Source of the DNA: Vanessa cardui
Lineage: Eukaryota > Arthropoda > Insecta > Lepidoptera > Nymphalidae
Assembly: GCF_905220365.1 (NCBI RefSeq)
Contig: NC_061127.1
Location: 7,254,001-7,318,000 of the forward strand
DNA length: 64,000 bases
Reading direction: 5' to 3'
Below are positions 50,703 to 61,371 of this stretch, piece after piece; the first letter of the stretch is position 1; the number at the start of each line of letters is the position of its first letter. The translations under genes and the position numbers were made by a program. Under the pieces are notes generated by a model that did not search any database, had not been told where the DNA came from, and worked only from the letters and a program-made list of their open reading frames with translations.

Positions 50703-51164
50703 GGTAGTCGATCGAGGCTTCGCCCTCTTTTTACGGTGTTGGTTGTCACGTAAAAGTAAAGTAAAGTAACAGCCTGTAAATTTCTCACTGTTGGGCTAAG
50801 CCGCTAAGGCTCCTCATCCATTATGGAGAGGGTTTGGAACATATTCCACCACGCTGTTCCAATGCGGGTTCAAATGAAAGTAAAGAAAGAAATGGCAGAA
50901 TTTCGATGAAATTAGACACATGCAGGTTTCCTCACGATGTTTTCCTACACCGCCGAGCACGAGATGAATTTTAAACACAAATTAGGCACATATATACATA
51001 TAGTGGTGCTTGCATGGGTTTGAACCCGATATCATCGGTCAAGATGCACGCCTTTCTTGGAGTTCAAGTTTGATTCATACCATATTTCATCAAATTCGGT
51101 TCAACGGTTTGATCGTGAAAGACAGACAGTCAGACAGATATTTATAACATTAATATAATATAGA
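50703..51164 (-). mobile_element. Helitron H2 interrupted by a SINE
   Basis: The H2 3' part (plus strand atcgaggcttcgccctc) lies at about 50710-50745. The H2 middle resumes at about 51053 (ctttcttggagttcaag), and the 5' end is A|TC at 51164. The SINE S1 copy at 50764-51052 fills the gap. Confidence 0.7.
50764..51052 (-). mobile_element. SINE S1 nested in Helitron H2, head truncated
   Basis: It has the tail (taacagcctgtaaatttctc), the body and box B (gggtttgaaccc), but stops at aagatgcacgcc, short of the head's end, where Helitron sequence resumes. Confidence 0.75.
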
Positions 51165-51833
51165 TATAATTTAATTTTGATATAAAATATTATTTTTGGC
51201 AAAATCGACAATTAAGGTCATGATTTTGAGAAATATAACGGTAATATTTTCAGAAGTTAGAATGACAAACCATATAGAAATTTAAATAACGTCAAAAAAA
51301 CGTCAAACGTACGGAGTCGAAGTCGGTCAATTGGAAGTGGTTACAAATCAATAAACTTCATTGTTATGCGGACGAAATAGTTTTGACGACCGAAACTGCT
51401 ATGGGTGACTTTTTGTTCAATGTACAATAGACGGATATTCTGTTATCAAAGACAAAATGCGTTCGTTGTACGTCCATAGCTTCACTGAATTGGTTTTCGA
51501 ATTCTCTATTCATACCATATCGCGAAAACAACGATACGGTTTACAGAACATTTTTTTTTTTCAGATACAATATAAACTTAATGAAAATTGTAGATTTGTA
51601 TTCAGCCAAATACTAATTTCATGTTCTTAATTTAAAACATTCGAAACCACCAATCCCAATTGGAGTAACGTTATGGCGTAAGTCCAAACCTTCTACTAAA
51701 GAAAAGAGGTCTTTGTGCCAGAGTTAATAGTTATAGTGAAAACTTTCTCTGAATGTATTACAAAAATATCAAAATATCATTATAATAAAAAAAAAAATTT
51801 GTATAACCTAATGATTACCCATATACAATATTA

Positions 51834-52319
51834 ATTGTTGCCCGAGGCTTCGTTCGCGTTTTAAGATGTCCTTTCTTGGAGTTACAATTTGCTTCATACC
51901 AAATTTCATCAAATTCGGTTCACAGTTTGGTCATGATGGCCGAGAAGGCCCAGTGGTTAGAACGCATGCATCATAACCGATGATTACGTGTTCAAACCCA
52001 GGCAAGCACCACTAAATATATGTGCTTAATTTGTGTTTATAATTCATCTCGTGCTCGGCGGTGAAGGAAAACATCGGGAGGAAACCTGCATGTGACAAAT
52101 TTCATAGAAATTCTGCCACATGTGTATTCCACCAACCCGCATTGGAACAGCGTGGTGGAATTTGTTCCAAGCCCTCTCCTTAATGGGAGAGGAGGCCAAT
52201 AGACCAGCAGTGGGAAATTTACAGGCTGTTACTTTACTCTTTTTTTTAGTTTGGTCATGGAAGAGCTACAAACAGACAGACCGACAGAGTTACTGTCACA
52301 TTTATAATATTAATGTCGA
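51834..52319 (-). mobile_element. Helitron H2 interrupted by a SINE
   Basis: H2 sequence runs from about 51834 (ttgcccgaggcttcg) to 51935 and from 52248 to the A|TC start at 52319. The CTAG end is eroded. Confidence 0.75.
51936..52247 (+). mobile_element. SINE S1 nested in Helitron H2 with 12-bp target duplication
   Basis: AGTTTGGTCATG at 51924-51935 is repeated exactly at 52248-52259, and outside these copies the Helitron sequence is continuous. The head, body and tail are all present, ending caggctgttactttac and a T-run. Confidence 0.9.
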
Positions 52320-52672
52320 TTGTATAACATACTGGTTACCTATACATTATAATAAATCCGAATTGCGCAAATATTAGGTACTCAAATATTGTTTGATTCG
52401 ACAAATAAATTTATTAAATAAAATTTGTTAGCTCCGTTGTAAATTAAATAACGTAAAACATTTTTTGAAACAAACTTTCTTATAAAAGGCAAAAACAAGT
52501 AATAGTATTTAGTTTACTGGCGTGTTATTTCACCGAAAGAATGCACAATATTTCAGCTCACTCAGTTTGTACGAACTAGTTTAAAATTCAGTTGTAAGAT
52601 TTGTTTCACGCTACAGGTGAAGTTAAAAATAAAAGATTGCAAAATTATTCTCATCACTGAATACAGCTAACA

Positions 52673-52970
52673 GTCTTTTTTTTATGGTACAGGTTGGCGT
52701 ACGAGTATATGGGCTACCTGATAGTAAGTAGTCACCATCACCCATAGACAATGACGCTGTAAGACATATTAACTACTACTACATCGTCAATGTGCCACCA
52801 ACCTTGGGAACTAAGATGTAATGTGCCTGTAGTTACACTGGCTCACTCACCCTTTAAAGTGGAATACAACAATGCTGAGTACTGTTATTTGGCGGTAGAA
52901 TAACTGATGAGTGGGTGGTACCTACCCAACCGGGCTTGCACAAAGCCCTACCACCAAGTGAGTCACCAAA
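52673..52970 (-). mobile_element. Poly-A-tailed repeat S3, minus
   Basis: It begins on the plus strand as a T-run then atggtacaggttggcg, and ends gggcttgcacaaagccctac then caccaag. It is close to the plus-strand copy at 50127-50422. Confidence 0.75.
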
Positions 52971-53221
52971 GAATAGTTATATAAAAGACATCTAATATAG
53001 TAAGTGTATATTGTTTCGGACTTTATATTTTTAGATTTATATATGTCACCGTGAGATTGCAAAATTCGTTAGATTACAATCTGACGAGATAGATGGTAAA
53101 CTGTTCGATAAATTGTGAACTATAAAATACGATTGCAATTTAACGTATTATTTTAGGTTATAACCATAATAACACAAAGTTTATTTATAATGTTTTGATG
53201 TAATTTAGTCACAATATAACG

Positions 53222-53262
53222 AAAAAATATCAAGTACTCGTGCGAAGCTGGGGCGAGTCGCT
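53222..53262 (+). mobile_element. Helitron 3'-end fragment with hairpin
   Basis: The sequence actcgtgcgaagctggggcg continues agtcgCTGAT. The stem is ACTCG/CGAGT and the end CTGA|T obeys CTRR. The upstream body is not clearly H1. Confidence 0.5.
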
Positions 53263-54460
53263 GATGGCTAAATTTATATATTAATTGTCGGGAATATACA
53301 ACATTTTAATAAATCACAAAGTACATTCCACAAATATTTTAATTTTTCAATTGATTCTTTCCGTTTATATTTAAAAAATATTTTGATTATGGTTTTTATT
53401 TTGACTCGAAACTAAGCTTATAATAAAAGTCGAATAACCATCCATTTGACTTGATATGAGCAAGACAGGTTTGCTGTCAAATAAATACCTTTATTATAAA
53501 AGTAGTAAGTGTCTTTAATTATTACAATTAATGGTGCAAAATAAAGTGTAAGATAATAATGCCATACCATATATTTGCAAGACAGGATCTGCATGTCATA
53601 ACCCGCATTAGAATTTATAATTATAATCTAGATTGACCAAAAAACGCATTTCGTTGCAACATTAATAAAATACATTTATATAATTCTGTTTATTTTTGTT
53701 ATAAGAATTACCTGCATTAATGGTTTATATGAATATAATTATACAGATTTTTATTTACTTCAATTTACAATAAATAAAGATTTCATACCACAGATTAATA
53801 AATACAGTTAGATCTTTTTAAATTTATTTTTTAATTAATATGTATGTACAAAGGCTTGTTTAGTTTATTTACATCCCTTGGTGCTGTATATGCTGAGTAC
53901 AATATTAGGCTGAAATGCGAGGGAGCCCCCGAAGTGTGATAACAGATAAAACTTTTAGTCTTTGCAGAGAAATTACAACAATTTACGTATGAATGAAGCA
54001 TAATTGTAGAATATTCTATGAATTTTCAACAAATGAGACGTAGTAACTATTCGTCCAAGTATTAATCCTCACAATAAAACGTTTGAAATTCATTCCGTCC
54101 GGAAGATCCGCACCATTCTTACGTTTTCATTCCTAATTTTATTCTCTTCAGGTAAATTTACCACCATTGTCAGGCAATTTGCGAAGAGGCCTAAAATGCC
54201 GTTCAAAGGGCCGGACGAAAAAGTTTCTTGCACTCCGGGTTACAATTTATGTAAAGGTTAAATTGAATTTTCTTTATTATTCTTCTTGCAAAAAATGTAC
54301 TCACATTGAACTCAAAAAAGGAATTTAAAAAAAATAATAATTTGGAGTCTATCTTTGCCTGAGTCTTTCCTATGAAGAATTCCAAAACTAAATTTCCAAT
54401 GATTATTTTTTTTGTATTTAGCTTGAACATTGTTTCATGTGAGATGTATTACATATAAAG
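53263..54460. other. AT-rich intergenic stretch
   Basis: I see no exon or well-preserved repeat. The ORF at about 54203-54430 is AT-biased and lacks support. Confidence 0.45.
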
Positions 54461-54462
54461 GA

Positions 54463-54807
54463 CTAGCTGTTAACCGCGGCTTTGCTTTGAAAATGAAAAC
54501 ATTCTTTAGTGGGTGATATGATATGATACTTTATAAATTTAGATAAACAGCCAGGCAGCAAACAATATAAAAGTATAAGTATTATGCTTTTGGTTCTAAA
54601 AATGACACTACTTTCTACAACCTTTTATCCATCTTTTCAACCCTTTACAACACTTTTTTTCCAATTAAAAAGTAGCCTATGTCTTTTCTCAGGCTCTGGA
54701 CTATTTGTCTACCATATTTCATTTCAATCGGTTCAGTAGTTTGGGCGTAAAAGCCAGACAGACAGACAGAGTTACTTTCGCATTTATAATACATATTATA
54801 GTATGGA
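54463..54807 (-). mobile_element. Non-autonomous Helitron H2, complete, 345 bp
   Basis: On the minus strand it begins A|TC at 54807 and ends CTAG|T at 54463. The 5' region (plus strand gacagagttactttcgcatt) and the pieces atatttcatttcaatcgg and ttcagtagtttgggcg define family H2. It is the most intact H2 copy here. Confidence 0.8.
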
Positions 54808-55667
54808 TTTTGTTTCATACCAACACTTTGTTAGAATTCGTCTCGCGTGCCTCCTTTCAGTCTTACTAATGTGTATTTCTAACATTTTTATTGCCGTTGA
54901 AGGCGATGAATAGTTCCTATGTGCGGTATGAACGTCTTACACAGGCTTACACGTTGATGTATGTTACCTTTTCCATCGTTATTCGTCTTTGATTTTATTT
55001 ATGGAACAAGTGTTATTTCATTATTAATGCCTTCCGCGGTTTACGTCCAAGATATATATAGATCAGACAGACGTAACCAAAGATTGCGCGATTTTATCGT
55101 CACTTCTTCTTATAGATTTTAGGTTGGTACGTTTTGCCGTAGTACTTACTGTATATGTAATATATATGTGGCAATTTTGTTTTTGTTGTTGAAAACATTT
55201 CACACGCATAGGAAAGCGATTACAGGCAATGAATACGTATATTCGAATAATTCATAACAGCTATCGTAATTTGTATTTGAATATTATTAATTGAAAATGT
55301 AAGTCGCTAATTGCACGGAATTACATTCACATATTTAGCGGACATTGGACATTAACAGGGAAAACAACTAATTAATTAATAATTGTTATTGAAAGTTTCA
55401 TACGAAATATAAATAAGGATTTTTGTATTGGAAAATGATGTTTTTATTGAGTGCGATTCGTTACTTTCTGCTATTGAGGAGAGAATTACTGCCGGAGGCA
55501 CTATTTGTTCAATGGTATTGAATTTGCCTTTAATCATAGCTTTGACATTTCGATGGCGCGCGGTTCTCGTCGCGACGGAAGTGAACGAGTGTACAATTAT
55601 GCTGATTATGATTGCCTATATTCATAAATACTTCATCATTCTTTACATAATGATCACGTGATGAATA

Positions 55668-55896
55668 GCGCAGAGATGGCCCAGTGGTTAGAACGTGTGC
55701 ATCTTAACCGACGATTGCGGATTCAAACCCAGGCAAGCAACACCGAATATTAATATGCTTAATTTGTGTTTAAATTTATCTCGGTCTCGGCGGCGAAGGA
55801 AAACGTCGTGAGGAAACCTGCATGTGTCTAATTTCATAGAAAGGGAGAGGAGGCCTTAGCCCAGCAGTGGGAAATTTACAGGCTGCTGTTGTTGTT
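55668..55896 (+). mobile_element. SINE S1 with internal deletion
   Basis: The head (gcagagatggcccagtgg) and body are normal up to aatttcatagaaa. The sequence then jumps to gggagaggaggccttagccc, so roughly 80 bp is missing, before the tail acaggctgctgttgttg. Confidence 0.8.
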
Positions 55897-56545
55897 GTGT
55901 TTGTAAATAAAAAAAGAATACATAACGTAAATCTGATTATTATTTTAACCATTACTATGTCTTTGGCAGTCTTCGGCCTTTTTTTTAATATGTAAGCTAG
56001 CGCTACACTGATATCTAACGTGATGGAAAGTGATATGGCCTAAAGTGAAGCTTTCTTGCTTAGATGATGACTATTCACTAGACGGTACCCATATTTTTAG
56101 ATGGTGGGAAATAAAGAGGTCGGGAAAAGGAGCAAAAAGCTAATTAAATTGAAAAATGCTATTGGTTAAGGATTTGGCTTCTCTTCTATAGATAAAAAAG
56201 TAATTATAAGGCAATCCTACAATAGATGAAATGGAATTACAATACGAAATTTAAATAAAGTTCAGTCTTGTTTTTTTTTATTGTTATTGATTTAAGTTAG
56301 CAGTAAAGTAAATATGAGTCTAAAATAAATAAACGGTTAACCCAGTTCTATAAATACTTCCGATTTACTTTTTAGGGTTCCGTAATTCTATAAAAAAAAA
56401 GAACGCACATAAGTTCACTTCTTCTAGGAATTCACGGTAGTATTAAATGTAATAATTTAAATGCCCATACATTTGATTGTGTATTAATTTTTTAATACAA
56501 AATCAGATATATGAGCAATTTTGTCATCTTCTCAGCATCTTAAGC

Positions 56546-56704
56546 TGAGATGGCCCTGTGGTTAGAACGTGTGCATCTTAACGATGACTTCGAGTTCAAA
56601 CCCAGGCAAGCGCCCCTATATATATGTGCTTAATTTGTGTTTATAATTCATCTCGTGCTCGGCGGTCATAAGCCTAGCAGTGGGAAATTTGCAGGCTGAT
56701 ACTT
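56546..56704 (+). mobile_element. SINE S1, internally deleted short form
   Basis: The head and first part of the body (to ctcgtgctcggcggt) join directly to the tail (agcctagcagtgggaaattt). About half of the element is lost. Confidence 0.75.
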
Positions 56705-56788
56705 TACTTTTTTATATTACTTTTTTTTACATTCGAAAAGGTTATCAAAATCTAAAGAGTACTTCACGTTGAAATAGATATTGAATAT

Positions 56789-56833
56789 GTTCGCGTATAC
56801 ACGCGAACGCTCCTTACATATACATGTAAGGAG
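56789..56833. repeat. Two adjacent hairpins
   Basis: GTTCGCG/CGCGAAC (56789-56795 and 56802-56808) is followed at once by CTCCTTACAT/ATGTAAGGAG (56810-56819 and 56824-56833). Confidence 0.7.
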
Positions 56834-57254
56834 TGTTTTGGCACAGAGACGCTTACAGAGGATCTTGTCTTTGGTAGCGAGGGAAATATTTTGTTTAAGA
56901 AGTAATCGGAATATCGCCGCATTAATTGATAATAAGAAGATTAATTTGATATGTTTCTTAATAATTGTTACAAGAATTGAAATACTTAATGCGTCTGATA
57001 TTGTTATTGATTAAAAGTAAATTATTAAAAATATAATGAAGTGTGTTATTACAGTTGTATATCCAATAATAACACAATTCATTTTGATATATAATCTTGC
57101 GTATATAATATGTTTATGTTACTATTGTAAATTTGTAATTTCCAATTTGACACTTCAATCAAATTCGAAAACATTTTTACGTGACAATTTTGCAATAAAG
57201 TAAATTACTATAGATAAAATAGGACAATTAAGTTAATGGAATGAACCTTATAGT

Positions 57255-57470
57255 AACAGCCTCTACCTAGCCTAGCCTTCGACGAGAAGGTTAGGAGCAT
57301 ATTCCACTACGCTGCTCCAATGCGGGTTGGTAGATTCTTTTTGGTTGTAGTTTTGATTTCTTTCACCATGAGAAGAATTGAAAACACAAATTAAGCCCAT
57401 GAAAATTCAGCGGTGCTTGCCTCGGCTATCGGTTAAGATGTACGCTTTCTAACCATTGGGCCTCGGCCTT
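57255..57470 (-). mobile_element. SINE S1, degraded, minus
   Basis: Recognisable parts are acgagaaggttaggagcata then ttccactacgctgctcc, tgcgggttggt, and the head remnant aaccattgggcc. Several internal pieces are missing. Confidence 0.65.
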
Positions 57471-57474
57471 AAAT

Positions 57475-60400
57475 GGACCTTACTGATCACAATTAAATTG
57501 AAAAAGAGAACACGAAAAAGTACAATTGTTCGAAGTTACCAGAAATAAAATGATACTTATCTAATTACATTTCTAAACGAGAAACAAAATACATTTACAG
57601 TTTGAAAATCGAACAAAAGAAATATCAAAATAAACGATGATTTTTATCAAATAAAATTCATGGCTGCGGTCGAGTAAACGAAATTAAACAAGGTTTAGAA
57701 CAAAATCCTGCAAAATTTTCGTTTCGTAACAAAAAGCTACGGTGCACCGAGAATCAGACAGATCGCATATTTATCTGAAATCCGCATTAATTAAGGCGAC
57801 GGACGCTTCCTGAGTGAATTTATTTAGTTCAGTGGTGTTGCCATGACTGATATTTTCAGTTATAAATTTTAGCGTAATATGAATTGTAAAATCAAATTTG
57901 GTTCTGTTTGTGTTTGTTGAAATGTATTAAGTTGGTACTTGATATATCAAATGAAGTAAAGTTTCAATTTTATTTATGAAATAAATAAACGGTATTTCAC
58001 TTTTCATACAAAATATTATTCAAATTTAATTTAGAAAAATATTGTATTTAGTCGAGGTAATAAATCGTAAGAAATCCTATGTTATCAATTATAATTAATC
58101 GTTAAAAAAATTCATTGTGTAATCTATAAAAATCTCACCAATTAAAATTTAATTGTAATTCTTTCGAAAGTGGGTTTACCTTCTTTCAAAAAAATAAAAT
58201 AAAAACAAATCGGTTAAAACATGCTGTTAAATAAAGAATGAAGAGAGTGGGTGAGTGAAAAGGTGAAAGTATGGAGAGGTTTTTGTATTTCGACATCGAA
58301 ATATTATATATTCTCGTTGCTGAATTAATGTTACACATATTCTTAGTTCATATATAGAAGGCTATAAAAATCCGGTCATCACGGAACGTAAAACAGATAG
58401 TTATTAGTAATTATAATTTGGTATTGCCATTGTCATCATCATCATCTTTTCTAATTATTTACAATTATAGTAAACCAATAAATATGTAGTGCCTTTATTA
58501 TTTATACATTATTTCTTGATAATAATATACACAACGTTTGACCACGTCAGAAATTCTAAAGGATGCTAGCTGACTGCGCTATTTTAGCGTACGATTGCAC
58601 TCTATATTTCTTCACTCTCATGAACGAATGGAACGAATGAAATCTGACCAAGTGTTCAGGCACACAACCAACAGCTTCACTTGCTTTCTGACGCACGTGT
58701 ATACTAAACATTACCAATTACCAAACTCCTAATTAGCAACAATAACATTCCAGAAGGATATAACGTTTAATTGGGCAAATCTGGGATTTGAACGGAGAAC
58801 TTTTGGATTAGCTTTATAAACTGCCCAATGAAACAGTTACATGTATTACCACCATAGACTGCATTCAATGTCATTTAAGCAAACAATACTATTAGACAAT
58901 GATTTCCGAACCCATCACGCAGAACGATAATTACGACGTAAAATCGAATGCCTATTTACTATCACAATTCAGATTAGCTTTTCCGCGACAGCCTATTAAC
59001 TTGGTAATGGCCTAAAGATAAGCTTTAAAATGCACCCGTAATGAGCTTGCACGGCCTCACTAACTGGATATAAATTTAAGAGGATTTTTAGCTTACGTTT
59101 TAAAGGGATTACTCGGTGTGGATGGAGAACGTTGTTTACAAAAACATTGATGGAAATTTTTGATATTTTTTTTCTTTAGCAAATGCAGTGATTAGTTTTA
59201 TTTTTTTTTATTTCAGTTTACCCGCAATTGTTTAAATGAACGCAGGATTATAATTCATTATGCTATTTCATTATATTTAAAAATGGAACGAGAAAGTTAC
59301 ATAAAATTATTTTAACTATTTTTTTCTTAAATCGGAAAAACAAAACTATGTCTGACTTGGAATATTTTTATTGGAATGTGTCAAAATTCTGACGTGGTAT
59401 GACGTCATATAATAAATTATTTAAAAAAAACAACCTAAGAGCATGAGATCATATTTAAAAAATATATATTTAAGCATATTTGAACAAATATAGGCTTGAA
59501 AAGATAATTAATCAATAATATCTTAAAGATTTATCTCAAAATCAAATGTTAATATTATAAACACATGTCTATTCGTACCTAAAGTAAATATTATATTAAA
59601 GAACAACAATTTATTCCACGAGGAAACTAAAACACTAACAGAAAATGGGACAAAAATATAAGAAAAATAATAACACAGATATTTATAAGTGGAACGTGCT
59701 TCAATTCAGTAGTTTTCTTCCTCCATTTTAAAAGGGAGTTTTAAATCCTACGGGTAAACATTCGAACATTTGCCAACGAATATAGCAGATATATGTACAT
59801 AACATACATGTGGATGTATTTAGTTTATATTACCAAGGAGAGGTGAACATCTCATTATAATATTGCAAAGGTCATTTTTTTGTTAAACGTCATATTACAA
59901 GGATTATCAAGACATCGATTGATTTCAAAAAAAATACTATTAGATTACTTTAGAAGGATGCAATATTATTTAAAAGTTTTTATTTAACTTACAGTGTAAG
60001 ATATCTTTAACCGATTAAGGTGATATTATGATACATATTAACTTTGAACGTCATTCTAAATCCAACATGGCGGTATACAAAAGGTGGCGAACCAATCATT
60101 TTCTTCATAATTCATTTTAAACATCTATATATACTATCATATGCAGCAAAATTAATGTTTGTCTGTTTGATAAAAGTAGCGCTAACTTTTGTTTATAGAC
60201 ATTTGCTGTAGTAATTTTGAAGTCCTTAGAGTAGATTTCGGACACAGCTAGCATTCTCAGAGAAGATTACCCATTACTGAACTGAACATATTTCGATGGA
60301 ACGGCAAATCCAACATGGTAACAAATTCGGGTGCATTATCGCGGGTCCAAATGTACAGAGTAGCTAGATCATGTAATAAACATGTGTGGTTGAATGCACT

Positions 60401-60575
60401 AATCTCAGACACTTTAAATTCGATTTAAAAATATCTTTGAGTTGGATAATTTACTTATTATAGAAGGTCATATACTTCATATAATTTTATACTGTAACTT
60501 TTAGAAGTGGAGCAGTTACCATTGGTACCCATTAATGTAGCAATATGTATGACACAGAACATCTAATAGGTATAA
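57475..60575. other. Intergenic stretch
   Basis: It is AT-rich with no exon I can support. A short repeat, aaatccaacatggc or close variants, occurs at about 60058 and 60307. Confidence 0.45.
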
Positions 60576-60577
60576 TT

Positions 60578-60611
60578 CACCAAACCTAATACAAATGTAT
60601 TAGGTTTGGTG
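60578..60611. repeat. Perfect 16-bp palindrome arms, 2-nt centre
   Basis: CACCAAACCTAATACA (60578-60593) pairs with TGTATTAGGTTTGGTG (60596-60611). This near-perfect 34-bp palindrome could extrude as a cruciform. Confidence 0.9.
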
Positions 60612-61099
60612 TATTATATCCTTTCTTTACTTAATGTTATTTTATTTCGTAACTATCAAATAACTAATGGAATTATTATTAATAAAATACGAAACATAAT
60701 TATTTGCTTTTTAAAACACTTTTTATTACACGTATGATATGGAGTGCAATAAAAATTGCTATAGAAAAGTATTCCCGAATTTATTCCCTTCAAACTTATG
60801 TTGTCACTTATTTCAAACACACGAGTAAGCGGAGATGTTTCAGTTTATAACAAATGTGAATGTTCTCGCTTGGAAATTAAAATCTGACAGGTTTCGTTTT
60901 TGAAATGTTTGTTTTGGTATAAAAGTAACAATATAAAATAAAGGAAAACATATTACGAATGCGTATATATAATTGGTACGCATACTCGTATATATTTTTA
61001 AATATTTGTGAAAGATATTTAGGAAATATTTAAAATGTGACAGATTTTTTTAAACGTTGTCGTAAGATCAAATTGCTGGTGTTGTGCTTAAATGAATGC

Positions 61100-61354
61100 C
61101 CTTTTTATATAGGTAGGTCATAGGTGGATACCCAAATGGATCTGATGGTAAGTAGTCACAACCAATTATAGACGAGGGAACTGTAAGCAATGTTGACCAT
61201 TCCTTACATTGCCCATGCACCAACAAGCTTTCGATTTAAGATGTATGTTCCTTGTTATTACAATGGCTCACTCACCGGTACAAAACAATATTGGGTACTG
61301 CTGCTTGGTGCAAGAATATCTGTTCATCTGAGTAGATACAACCTACTCGGTTGA
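61100..61354 (-). repeat. S3 repeat copy, diverged, minus
   Basis: It keeps ggtaagtagtcac, accattccttacattgccc and caatggctcactcacc in the order of the other minus-strand S3 copies. Confidence 0.6.
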
Positions 61355-61371
61355 ATCTACTCAGATGAACA
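61321..61371. repeat. Perfect 17-bp inverted repeat at the edge of S3
   Basis: TGTTCATCTGAGTAGAT (61321-61337) pairs with 61355-61371 across a 17-nt loop that still looks like S3 sequence. Confidence 0.9.

Noticed and set aside
55428..55661. 77-aa plus-strand ORF
   Set aside because: A hydrophobic C-terminal half, but no homology I recognise and no splice context; not enough to call a gene.
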